Origin: Ga0077530 sp035565975
Lineage (GTDB): Bacteria; Pseudomonadota; Alphaproteobacteria; Rhizobiales; Hyphomicrobiaceae
DNA: 64,000 bases
Direction: 5' to 3'
NCBI GenBank assembly: GCA_035565975.1
Contig: DATMRT010000054.1
Location: forward strand, 1 to 64,000
The notes under the pieces were generated by a model. It was not told the origin of the DNA. It saw nothing but the letters and a program-made list of their open reading frames with translations, and did not search any database. Below are positions 53,164 through 60,030 of the stretch, in pieces (positions within the stretch are counted from its first letter, which is position 1; every line of letters starts with the position of its first letter). The translations under genes and the position numbers were made by a program.

Positions 53164-53391
53164 CCCCGTTCTCCTCGACCGGGCCCGCCCTTGTTCATTC
53201 TTCTGCGGGGCCTGATGGGCAGCAGGATGGGCGGCTGGTGAGGGGAGGTCAAGCACCTGAAAAGGGAGGGGGCTCATGGGCTGGTGCAGAGGGGAAACGG
53301 TGGCTTTGAACCTTTTTCCGTCGCGTCGCGACCGAAGCGCCAGGAGCCGCAGGGATCTACCTCGGCCGCTGGATTACGACGGAGAGAAACC

Positions 53392-54177
53392 ATGTACTCT
53401 AAGCTCATTAGGTGTTCGATGATGAAATCGGGCATCGCTGCCGTGTCCCTGGCTGCACTCGCCGGGGGCGCCTCCGCGGCGAACGTGACCAGCTTGCAAA
53501 TGGGTTTCACGGATTCGGGCAGCCATCTCTGCCCCCGCATTGCCACCATGAAGGTCTGGGCACACGTCGATGGGCCGGGCGTGGTCAATTTCGTCATCCG
53601 CAACAGCAACGGCATCAAGACGGGTGCCCTACCAGTGAATGCGGTGAAGGGTCCGGCCGGCAACTGGATGGCGACGCTGACGCGCGAGATCAAGATCACG
53701 ACGAGCGTCGATACGCGGTACATGGCGGAAGTGAAGGGATCGTCCAAAGTCTCGAACTGGGTGCCGCTGAAGGAAGCCTGCCTCGGCAAGGCGCCACAGA
53801 CGACCGGATACAAGAAGGTCGGCCGCCACATCAGCGAGCTCAACAAGGACAAGGATGACGGCAAGCCGATTCCGCAGGGCGGTGGAAAGCCTCTGCCGCA
53901 AGGCGGCGGCAAGCCGTTGCCCTCCGGGCATGGCAAGCCGTCCGGCGGTGGCAAGCCGGTGTCGCAATGCTCGAACCAGAGGATTACGGCCGACCGCCAT
54001 CTGGCTGCGACGCGGGCGGGCGGTATCACGACAGCCTGGCTTGCCTGGGAGGCGTCGGTAAGGAAGCTCATGGGCAAGAAGTACTCGAACTACCATAATT
54101 CCAAGGACCGGAAGGTCGACTGCAAGTGGCAGGGCATGTTCAAGTGCTCGGTCTCGGCCCGGCCCTGCGCCGCGTAA
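53392..54177 (+). CDS. Secreted cysteine-rich protein with Gly-Lys-Pro repeats
   Basis: A 261-residue exported protein of unknown function. The signal peptide ends near GGASA|ANVTS. A middle region carries repeats of GKP-(I/L)PQGGGKPLP type (residues ~160-195), a flexible basic linker. The C-terminal ~70 residues contain TAWLAWEASVRKLMG, YSNYHNSKDRKVDC and FKCSVSARPC, with spaced Cys for disulfides; a similar W..Y..C..C..ARPC pattern occurs in other alphaproteobacterial secreted proteins as I remember. ATG 53392 has GGAGAG 6 nt upstream. An intrinsic terminator follows. Confidence 0.78.
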   Translation: MYSKLIRCSMMKSGIAAVSLAALAGGASAANVTSLQMGFTDSGSHLCPRIATMKVWAHVDGPGVVNFVIRNSNGIKTGALPVNAVKGPAGNWMATLTREIKITTSVDTRYMAEVKGSSKVSNWVPLKEACLGKAPQTTGYKKVGRHISELNKDKDDGKPIPQGGGKPLPQGGGKPLPSGHGKPSGGGKPVSQCSNQRITADRHLAATRAGGITTAWLAWEASVRKLMGKKYSNYHNSKDRKVDCKWQGMFKCSVSARPCAA

Positions 54178-54200
54178 ACCGGAATTGGCATCAAGCAAGG

Positions 54201-54226
54201 AGGCCCGGCATTTTGCCGGGCCTTTT
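54201..54226 (+). terminator. Intrinsic terminator after the secreted-protein gene
   Basis: AGGCCCGGCA (54201-54210) pairs perfectly with TGCCGGGCCT (54214-54223) around TTT and runs into TTTTC. It lies 24 nt after the stop at 54177. Confidence 0.92.
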
Positions 54227-54343
54227 CTGTTTGAGGAATTTTTCGTGCCCAATGTCGGGCGCGCGGTCACATCATCGTCCTCGGGACATGGCACCTGCTG
54301 ACCAACGGGCAGATGTCCCATGCCAAACCAGACGAGGACAGCG

Positions 54344-54757
54344 ATGAGAATTACCGTCGAGAACACGATCAATGCGCCGATCGCCGAGGTCTGGAAGGCC
54401 TACACGAGCCCCGACGACATCAAGCGGTGGAACGCGGCGTCCGACGACTGGCACACGCCGTCGGCCACGGTGGATCTGCGCGAAGGCGGCGCGTTCTCGT
54501 CGCGCATGGAGGCCAAGGACGGCAGCATGGGGTTCGACTTCGCCGGCACCTATACGAAGATCGTCGATCACAAGCTCATTGCCTATGAGTTCGGCGACCG
54601 CACGGCCGAAATCGAATTCGCGCCGGAGGGCAAGGGCGTGCACGTGCGCGTTTCTTTCGATCCAGAGCAGGAAAACCCCGCCGATATGCAGCGCGAGGGC
54701 TGGCAATCCATCCTCGACAGCTTCAAGCGCTATGTGGAGGCCAAGGCGCGCGCGTGA
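54344..54757 (+). CDS. SRPBCC-family protein (AHSA1-like)
   Basis: A 137-residue START-like fold protein. MRITVENTINAPIAEVWKAY starts the fold with the usual INAPxxxVW motif; DDIKRWNAASDDWHTPSATV and LREGGAFSSRMEAKDGSMGF form the pocket, and the C-terminal helix is REGWQSILDSFKRYVEA. It probably binds a hydrophobic ligand. ATG 54344 follows GAGGACAGCG; an in-frame start at 54320 is possible. Its last 35 nt overlap the end of the convergent gene. Confidence 0.9.
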   Translation: MRITVENTINAPIAEVWKAYTSPDDIKRWNAASDDWHTPSATVDLREGGAFSSRMEAKDGSMGFDFAGTYTKIVDHKLIAYEFGDRTAEIEFAPEGKGVHVRVSFDPEQENPADMQREGWQSILDSFKRYVEAKARA

Positions 54758-55082
54758 ATTTCCCGCTCCTGCCGCATGACAGGCGGGCCGTGCGGCCGAG
54801 CTTCACCCTCGGCCGGCACGTGGCCTCGCACTGGAGCTTCTCATCGAGGCAGATGTCGGCAGGCGAGCAGCTCGGGTAGCGGTTTTCGAATTCCTTGCAC
54901 GCCCCTTCGAGTTCATCGCACTTGGCGAGGCACCACGACGAGCCTTGCGGGCGGGTGTCGGCCGGCGGTCGGCTCTGAGGCGCCGGCACGTCGGCACTGA
55001 CCGCCGTGCCGCTCCAACCGAGGGCCGCCAGTAGAGCCAGGAGCGGGGCGGCGCGTCCGTTTGCTCTGATGATGTTCACCAT
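54723..55082 (-). CDS. Small secreted cysteine-rich protein
   Basis: A 119-residue product. MVNIIRANGRAAPLLALLAA and the following GWSGTAVSA look like a signal peptide. The mature part has six closely placed Cys (WCLAKCDELEGACKEF, YPSCSPADICLDEKLQCEAT, then CRPR), which suggests disulfide bonds. No family is recognised. The 3' end overlaps the SRPBCC gene on the other strand by 35 nt, and it starts 33 nt after the neighbouring exported-protein gene. Longer frames to 55586 are rejected as shadows. Confidence 0.55.
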   Translation of the reverse strand: MVNIIRANGRAAPLLALLAALGWSGTAVSADVPAPQSRPPADTRPQGSSWCLAKCDELEGACKEFENRYPSCSPADICLDEKLQCEATCRPRVKLGRTARLSCGRSGKFTRAPWPPHSA

Positions 55083-55114
55083 GGCCAAGGACCGCGTGGC
55101 ATGAGGCTGCGCGA

Positions 55115-55531
55115 TCATTCCCTGAAGGCGAGGCAGGGGTCCATGAAAATCTGCTTGTCGCCCCTGCGGAAGAAGCCGCCGCCGAACGAGACCTCTTCGC
55201 CCGCGCGCATGTCGTTCGTCTCGTACGTCACGCAAACGACCTGCATGACGTCCGGATCGCACATGACGAGGTAGGCGATCGCGCCCGTCCAGTGCACCTC
55301 CGTGAGCTTGCCTTTGATGGAGAGGCTGATCCGCGCATCCGTCTTCGGCGCGCGATCGGCCCAGTGGGCGATGTCCTCGCAGGTGGCAGGCTTGTCTGCC
55401 CAGCCCTCGCCCTCCCGGAACGGGCTTTCGGGGTCGCAGCAGTCCGAGGCGATGGAGAGGGTGGACGAGAAGAGGAGAGCGCTCAGGAGCAGGAGGCTGC
55501 CGGAGGCGCGGAGGGCGATCCTGCGATGCAT
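55115..55531 (-). CDS. Hypothetical exported protein (138 aa)
   Basis: MHRRIALRASGSLLLLSALL then FSSTLSIASD looks like a signal peptide cleaved near IASD. The mature protein has five Cys in pairs (SDCCDPE, TCEDIAHW, MCDPDVMQVVCVTYE) and ends MDPCLAFRE. No family is recognised. It and the 119-residue neighbour are both small, exported and Cys-rich and may be co-transcribed. It diverges from phnC, and the candidate PhoB site lies in the shared gap. Confidence 0.72.
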   Translation of the reverse strand: MHRRIALRASGSLLLLSALLFSSTLSIASDCCDPESPFREGEGWADKPATCEDIAHWADRAPKTDARISLSIKGKLTEVHWTGAIAYLVMCDPDVMQVVCVTYETNDMRAGEEVSFGGGFFRRGDKQIFMDPCLAFRE

Positions 55532-55607
55532 TGTGGGGCTCCGTTTGCCGGCTCTGCTCGGTTCGATGGCGCGTCAATATTGGCATTCGCCAACATGGAT
55601 CGTGTAG

Positions 55608-55636
55608 TTGTCACAAAAGCTTTCAATAGCTGTCAT
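55608..55636 (+). promoter_or_regulatory. Candidate PhoB box (three 11-nt repeats) upstream of phnC
   Basis: Three 7-mers recur at 11-nt spacing: TTGTCAC (55608), GCTTTCA (55619) and CTGTCAT (55630), separated by AAAA and ATAG. This is the layout of the Pho box, CTGTCAT-type direct repeats with AT-rich 4-nt spacers. It lies 47 nt before the phnC GTG. The last repeat is a perfect consensus half-site. The inference is that PhoB activates phnCDE when phosphate is scarce. Confidence 0.68.
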
Positions 55637-55682
55637 TCAGGCTTGCTAGTGGGGCCTCAAGGGAAACCGCGAGGAGCCACAC

Positions 55683-56594
55683 GTGCAAGCAGCATCCATC
55701 GAGGTCCGGGACGTCAGCAAATCCTTTCAGACCGGCAAAAAAGTGCTGAAGGACATATCGCTAAGCCTTCGGCGCGGAGAGATGGTCGCGCTTATCGGCG
55801 CATCTGGTTCCGGCAAGTCGACACTGATCCGTACCATAGGCGGCCTCGTTGCGGTCGATGGGGGCAAGAGACGCGGCTCGGACGGCTCCGGTGGCGAGAT
55901 TCTCATCCTCGGCACGCCGATGCAACGGCAGGGCCGCGTCACCGAGCACGCTAGCGGGCTGCGATCGCGCGTCGGGATCATATTCCAGCAATTCAACCTG
56001 GTGCCGCGGTTGTCCGTTCTCACGAACGTCTGTCTGGGCTTCCTCGGGCAGGTGCCACGCTGGCGCGGCACGTTCGGCTGGTTCTCTCAGACGGAAAAAA
56101 AGCGGGCGATGCAGGCGCTCGCTCGCGTCGGGATCGCCGAGCAGGCGTTGAAGCGCGGTTCCCAGCTCTCGGGCGGCCAGCAGCAGCGGGCGGCCATTGC
56201 CCGCTCCCTGGTGCAAGGCTCCGAGATCCTGATCGCGGACGAGCCTATCGCATCGCTCGATCCGAGCTCCGCGCGCCGCGTGATGGACATTCTCGCCGAG
56301 CTCAATCGCGTCGATGGCATCACCATCCTGGTCTCGCTGCATCAGGTCGAGTACGCGCTCAACTACTGCCCGCGGACCATCGCGCTCCGCAATGGCGAGG
56401 TCGTCTATGACGGCCCCTCGAGCGCACTGACGCCTGCGTTCCTCAGCGAGCTCTACGGCGCCGAGAGCGAGGAACTATTCCTGCCGCGCGTCGGCGAACA
56501 GGCGAGCGATACGACGCCGGAACGAGAGGACTGGCTTGCCGGGTCGCAGGCCGGCTACGCGCGCGATCTCGCCCTGGCTGGCGGCACGGCCTGA
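55683..56594 (+). CDS. phnC: Phosphonate ABC transporter, ATP-binding protein
   Basis: A 303-residue ABC ATPase. Walker A GASGSGKSTLI, the Q loop FQQFNLVP, signature LSGGQQQRAAIARSLVQGSE, Walker B ILIADEPIASLDP and the switch His (VSLHQVEYAL) are all present. It couples ATP hydrolysis to uptake through PhnE. It is first in phnCDE. The GTG start at 55683 gives the family N-terminus. A C-terminal tail (~40 residues) is longer than usual. Confidence 0.93.
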   Translation: MQAASIEVRDVSKSFQTGKKVLKDISLSLRRGEMVALIGASGSGKSTLIRTIGGLVAVDGGKRRGSDGSGGEILILGTPMQRQGRVTEHASGLRSRVGIIFQQFNLVPRLSVLTNVCLGFLGQVPRWRGTFGWFSQTEKKRAMQALARVGIAEQALKRGSQLSGGQQQRAAIARSLVQGSEILIADEPIASLDPSSARRVMDILAELNRVDGITILVSLHQVEYALNYCPRTIALRNGEVVYDGPSSALTPAFLSELYGAESEELFLPRVGEQASDTTPEREDWLAGSQAGYARDLALAGGTA

Positions 56595-56706
56595 CCGTCA
56601 TCGGAACATGAACACCCCGCCAGGGCCGCCGCAGCGAGCGGGGGGGGGGACAGCATATGCGGCAATCAAACGTTTCAACGAGCCTGAAGCTTGGACGGAG
56701 ATCTCA

Positions 56707-57687
56707 ATGCTCAAACGATCAATCAAGACGCTAGCCGTAGCCGGCGCCCTCGCTCTTACAGCGACGGGGGCGTTCGCGCAGGAACTCAACTTCGGCATCA
56801 TCTCGACCGAGTCGTCTGCGAACCTGAAGCAGGTTTGGGATCCCTTCCTCGCCGACATGGAGAAGAAGACGGGTCTCAAGGTGAAGGGTTTCTTCGCCTC
56901 GGACTATGCCGGCGTCATCGAGGGTATGCGGTTCAAGAAGGTCGATATCGCCTGGTTCGGCAACAAGTCGGCCATGGAAGCCGTCGATCGCGCCAATGGC
57001 GAAGTCTTTGCGCAGACCGTCGACAAGGACGGCAACCCCGGCTACTGGTCGCACATCATCGTGCACAAGGATTCGCCCTTCAAAACGCTCGATGACGTCC
57101 TCAAGTGCGACCGCACGCTCGACTTCGGCATTGGCGATCCGAACTCGACCTCGGGCTTCCTCGTGCCGACTACCTTCATTTTCTCGGCACGAAGCATCGA
57201 TCCCAAGACCTGCTTCAAGACGGTGCGCAACGCCAATCACGAGGCCAATGGACTGGCGGTCGCCAACAAGCTCGTGAACGTGGCGACCAACAACAGCGAA
57301 AGCCTCGCCCGCCTGAAGCAGACGGCTCCGGCCAAAGCCGCAGAAATTCGCGTCATCTGGACATCGCCGCTGATCCCGTCCGATCCGCTCGTCTGGCGCA
57401 AGGATCTCGACGACGCAGCGAAAAAGAAGATTGCCGAGTTCATCCTGAGCTACGGCACCAAGTCCGAGCAAGAGCGGAAAGTCATTGCCGCACTTGGCTG
57501 GGCGCCGTTCCGCAAGTCGGACGACAACCAGCTCCTTCCCATTCGCCAGATGGAAGTGAACAAGGCCATCGCCAAGATCAAGTCGGATGCTTCGCTCTCC
57601 GATGCCGACAAGAAGGCGAAGATCGCGCCCCTGCAGGCGCAGTTCGACGAGCTCGGCAAGAAGATCGCGGCACTGCCGCGGGGCTGA
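56707..57687 (+). CDS. phnD: Phosphonate ABC transporter, periplasmic substrate-binding protein
   Basis: A 326-residue binding protein with the signal peptide MLKRSIKTLAVAGALALTAT cleaved after AFAQ. FGIISTESSANLKQVWDPFL, RFKKVDIAWFGNKSAMEAVD, FGIGDPNSTSGFLVPTTFIF and RNANHEANGLAVANKLVNVA match the PhnD/PstS-like family that binds 2-aminoethylphosphonate and related compounds. ATG 56707 has GGAG 6-7 nt upstream. The longer frame to 56536 is not supported. A perfect hairpin follows. Confidence 0.93.
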   Translation: MLKRSIKTLAVAGALALTATGAFAQELNFGIISTESSANLKQVWDPFLADMEKKTGLKVKGFFASDYAGVIEGMRFKKVDIAWFGNKSAMEAVDRANGEVFAQTVDKDGNPGYWSHIIVHKDSPFKTLDDVLKCDRTLDFGIGDPNSTSGFLVPTTFIFSARSIDPKTCFKTVRNANHEANGLAVANKLVNVATNNSESLARLKQTAPAKAAEIRVIWTSPLIPSDPLVWRKDLDDAAKKKIAEFILSYGTKSEQERKVIAALGWAPFRKSDDNQLLPIRQMEVNKAIAKIKSDASLSDADKKAKIAPLQAQFDELGKKIAALPRG

Positions 57688-57712
57688 TTGATCGGATCGC
57701 TTCAGTGTTGAT

Positions 57713-57742
57713 CCCGCGCAGGCATTTGGATGCCTGCGCGGG
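57713..57742 (+). terminator. Strong hairpin between phnD and phnE
   Basis: CCCGCGCAGGCAT (57713-57725) pairs perfectly with ATGCCTGCGCGGG (57730-57742) around TTGG, 26 nt after phnD and 44 nt before phnE. No T run follows, so full termination is unlikely. Such intercistronic hairpins often reduce downstream expression or protect the upstream mRNA, giving more binding protein than permease. Confidence 0.68.
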
Positions 57743-57785
57743 CCTTGTTGCGGCGGTGCCGCCGCATCTCTGATGGGGATGAGAT

Positions 57786-58613
57786 ATGGCCGTCGACACG
57801 TCGAGACCTGACGCCGCACGCGACCTCGCGAGCATCGTCATCCCTCGGCACACGCTGGTCGAGCGCTGGCGCGTACCGACAGCCATGCTGGTCATTGCCG
57901 GCCTGCTGGCGTGGAGCTGGGGGCCCGTGGAGATGAGCAAATCGACGTCGCTCATCACCGACTGGCGGAACATGGTGGATCTGCTCTCGGGCTTCATGCA
58001 GCCGAACTTCCGTGACTGGAGAGTTTACGCCGCTGCGATGGTCGAGACGGTGCAGATCGCTGTCTGGGGAACCGCGCTCGCCGTCGTCATCGGATCGCCG
58101 TTCGCCATTCTCGCGTCATCCAACGTCTGCCCGGTCTGGGTCGTTCAGCCGGTACGCCGGCTCATGGATGCTTCACGCGCCATCAACGAGATCGTCTTCG
58201 CGCTGGTGTTCGTCGTTGCGGTGGGCCTCGGTCCGCTCGCTGGCGTACTCGCTCTCGCCGTGCACAACATCGGCATCATCGCCAAGCTGTTCTCGGAGGC
58301 GGTCGAAGCGACCGATCCTCGACCCGTCGAGGGGATCCGTGCGACGGGGGCTTCGCGACTGCAGGAAGTGGTCCATGGCATCCTGCCCCAGGTTATGCCG
58401 CTCTGGAGCTCATTCACGCTCTATCGATTTGAAACCAATGTGCGCTCGGCGACCGTGCTCGGCATCGTAGGCGCCGGCGGCATCGGCCAGCCGCTCTATG
58501 AGAACATCCGCAGCTTCCAGTACGCCGAAACAGCGTCGATCATCATCATCGTCGTCGTCACGGTTTCCTTGATCGACCTGTTGAGCTCCCGCATCCGCAA
58601 GTTTCTCATCTGA
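57786..58613 (+). CDS. phnE: Phosphonate ABC transporter, permease
   Basis: A 275-residue inner-membrane permease. Helices begin at PTAMLVIAGLLAWSW; the EAA loop that contacts PhnC appears as EAVEATDPRPVEGIRATGAS with RLQEVVHGILPQVMPLW. The final part (TVLGIVGAGGIGQPLYENIR) is typical of the PhnE family. It completes a phnCDE transporter. No C-P lyase (phnGHIJK) or phosphonatase genes adjoin. Confidence 0.92.
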   Translation: MAVDTSRPDAARDLASIVIPRHTLVERWRVPTAMLVIAGLLAWSWGPVEMSKSTSLITDWRNMVDLLSGFMQPNFRDWRVYAAAMVETVQIAVWGTALAVVIGSPFAILASSNVCPVWVVQPVRRLMDASRAINEIVFALVFVVAVGLGPLAGVLALAVHNIGIIAKLFSEAVEATDPRPVEGIRATGASRLQEVVHGILPQVMPLWSSFTLYRFETNVRSATVLGIVGAGGIGQPLYENIRSFQYAETASIIIIVVVTVSLIDLLSSRIRKFLI

Positions 58614-58747
58614 CGGCGCAGCCGTGCGCCGAAGGCGTGCGTTGGCGGCAATAAGCCAGGCTCGCCTGCGAAACTGACCTAAGGGCCGCTGGCATTGCAC
58701 GACGGCCTCTCATCCCCCGCCACTCTCGCCTCGCTCCGCATCCCGGC

Positions 58748-58776
58748 GAGACAGTCCGGTCGCGCGCCGCTATAAG
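58748..58776 (+). promoter_or_regulatory. Candidate sigma-70-type promoter of the TDT transporter gene
   Basis: GAGACA (58748-58753) and TATAAG (58771-58776) are separated by exactly 17 nt. The same two hexamers with 17-nt spacing occur upstream of purL at 59949-59977, within a longer stretch shared by the two leaders. The spacer sequences differ while the hexamers agree, which supports promoter function. Confidence 0.62.
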
Positions 58777-58808
58777 GCCAAAAGGGGCCTGAGCACTCCG
58801 GACACGCT

Positions 58809-59900
58809 ATGAGCAGCACTGGTGCGTCGACGCTACCTCCTGCCGGCGGCTTGCGCGCGGTCGTCTTCCGCGCGGCAGAGAACCTGTTTCCGGGGTATTT
58901 CGCGCTGGTGATGGCGACAGGCGTCATATCCATCGCGTGCTATCTGCTGGCCATGCCGGTCGTTGCGTACGCGCTGGTTGGCGTCAACTGGGTCGCCTAC
59001 ATTGTTTTGTGGGCGCTGACGCTGCTACGGGTATGCCGCTTTCCCGGCAATGTCGTGGCCGACCTTTCCAGTCACCAGCGTGCGCCGGGCTTCTTCACGA
59101 TCGTCGCCGGAACCTGCGTTCTCGGTACGCAGAACGCCGTCGTCATCAACGCCCAGAGTATTGCCAACGCACTCTTGTTCCTCGGACTGGGGCTGTGGTG
59201 CGTCGTGATGTACACGTTCTTCACCGCCGTCACGATCCGTGAGAACAAGCCTTCGTTCGCCACCGGCATCAACGGCGCTTGGCTGATTGCTGCCGTAGCC
59301 ACGCAATCGATCGTCGTGCTCAAGGGAACGATCAAGGCCGCAACCATCCCGTCGCCTGAATTCCAGTTCCTCTGCTTGGCGATGTTCATGATCGGCTGCA
59401 TGCTCTATCTCGCGATCATCCCGCTGATTTTCTACCGGCTCACCTTCGTGCGGCTCTCCACGTATGACTTCACGCCTCCCTATTGGATCAACATGGGTGC
59501 GGTGGCCATCTCGACGTTGGCCGGCTCGGTCCTCTTGTTTCACACGAAGGACTGGCCAGTCCTGCAGGAGTTTCGGCCGTTTCTGAAGGGCTTCACCGTC
59601 TTCTTCTGGGCAGCAGCCACTTGGTGGATCCCGTTCCTGGTTGCGCTGATGGGCTGGCGATACCTTTTCCGGCGCGACAGGCTCCGCTACGAGCCGCAGT
59701 TGTGGGGCATGGTGTTTCCCCTGGGCATGTACACGACCGGGACCTTCCAGCTCTCGCGGGCGCTTGATCTGCCCTTCCTGGAAGCGATCCCTCGATTGAC
59801 GGTGTACGTGGCGCTTGCGGCCTGGATCGCAACGTTTTTCCGCCTGCTGTTGCTTCTCGCGCGCGCTGTTCTGGAGTCGTGGCAGCGGCCCACCTCGTGA
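58809..59900 (+). CDS. TDT-family transporter (tellurite-resistance/C4-dicarboxylate type)
   Basis: A 363-residue membrane protein with about ten helices. ENLFPGYFALVMATGVISIA near the start is the TDT family signature (FPGYFALVMATG). Later helices include GFFTIVAGTCVLGTQNAVV, YWINMGAVAISTLAGSVLL and MVFPLGMYTTGTFQLSRAL, the second conserved motif. Members include TehA and malate/sulfite exporters, so the solute is not determined. It is a single gene between phnE and purL, and its leader duplicates that of purL. Confidence 0.87.
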   Translation: MSSTGASTLPPAGGLRAVVFRAAENLFPGYFALVMATGVISIACYLLAMPVVAYALVGVNWVAYIVLWALTLLRVCRFPGNVVADLSSHQRAPGFFTIVAGTCVLGTQNAVVINAQSIANALLFLGLGLWCVVMYTFFTAVTIRENKPSFATGINGAWLIAAVATQSIVVLKGTIKAATIPSPEFQFLCLAMFMIGCMLYLAIIPLIFYRLTFVRLSTYDFTPPYWINMGAVAISTLAGSVLLFHTKDWPVLQEFRPFLKGFTVFFWAAATWWIPFLVALMGWRYLFRRDRLRYEPQLWGMVFPLGMYTTGTFQLSRALDLPFLEAIPRLTVYVALAAWIATFFRLLLLLARAVLESWQRPTS

Positions 59901-59948
59901 GACGGGCCCTTCTCCCCAATCCGCTTCGCCTCACCCCGCATCCCTGGC

Positions 59949-59977
59949 GAGACAGCCTCGGCGTGGGCGGTTATAAG
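59949..59977 (+). promoter_or_regulatory. Candidate sigma-70-type promoter of purL
   Basis: GAGACA (59949-59954), a 17-nt spacer and TATAAG (59972-59977) stand 54 nt before the purL ATG. It is the second member of the duplicated leader described at 58748. Confidence 0.62.
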
Positions 59978-60014
59978 GCCCCGGAAGGCCCCGAAAGGCC
60001 CCGAAAGGCCTGAG
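59975..60014 (+). repeat. 10-bp tandem repeats in the purL leader
   Basis: The unit AAGGCCCCG(A/G) occurs three times in a row (59975, 59985, 59995) and a partial fourth reads AAGGCCTGAG (60005-60014). The repeats lie just after the -10 hexamer and before the purL start. The duplicated leader at 58775 holds only one degenerate unit. Confidence 0.85.
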
Positions 60015-60030
60015 CAACCCGGACCCGCCC

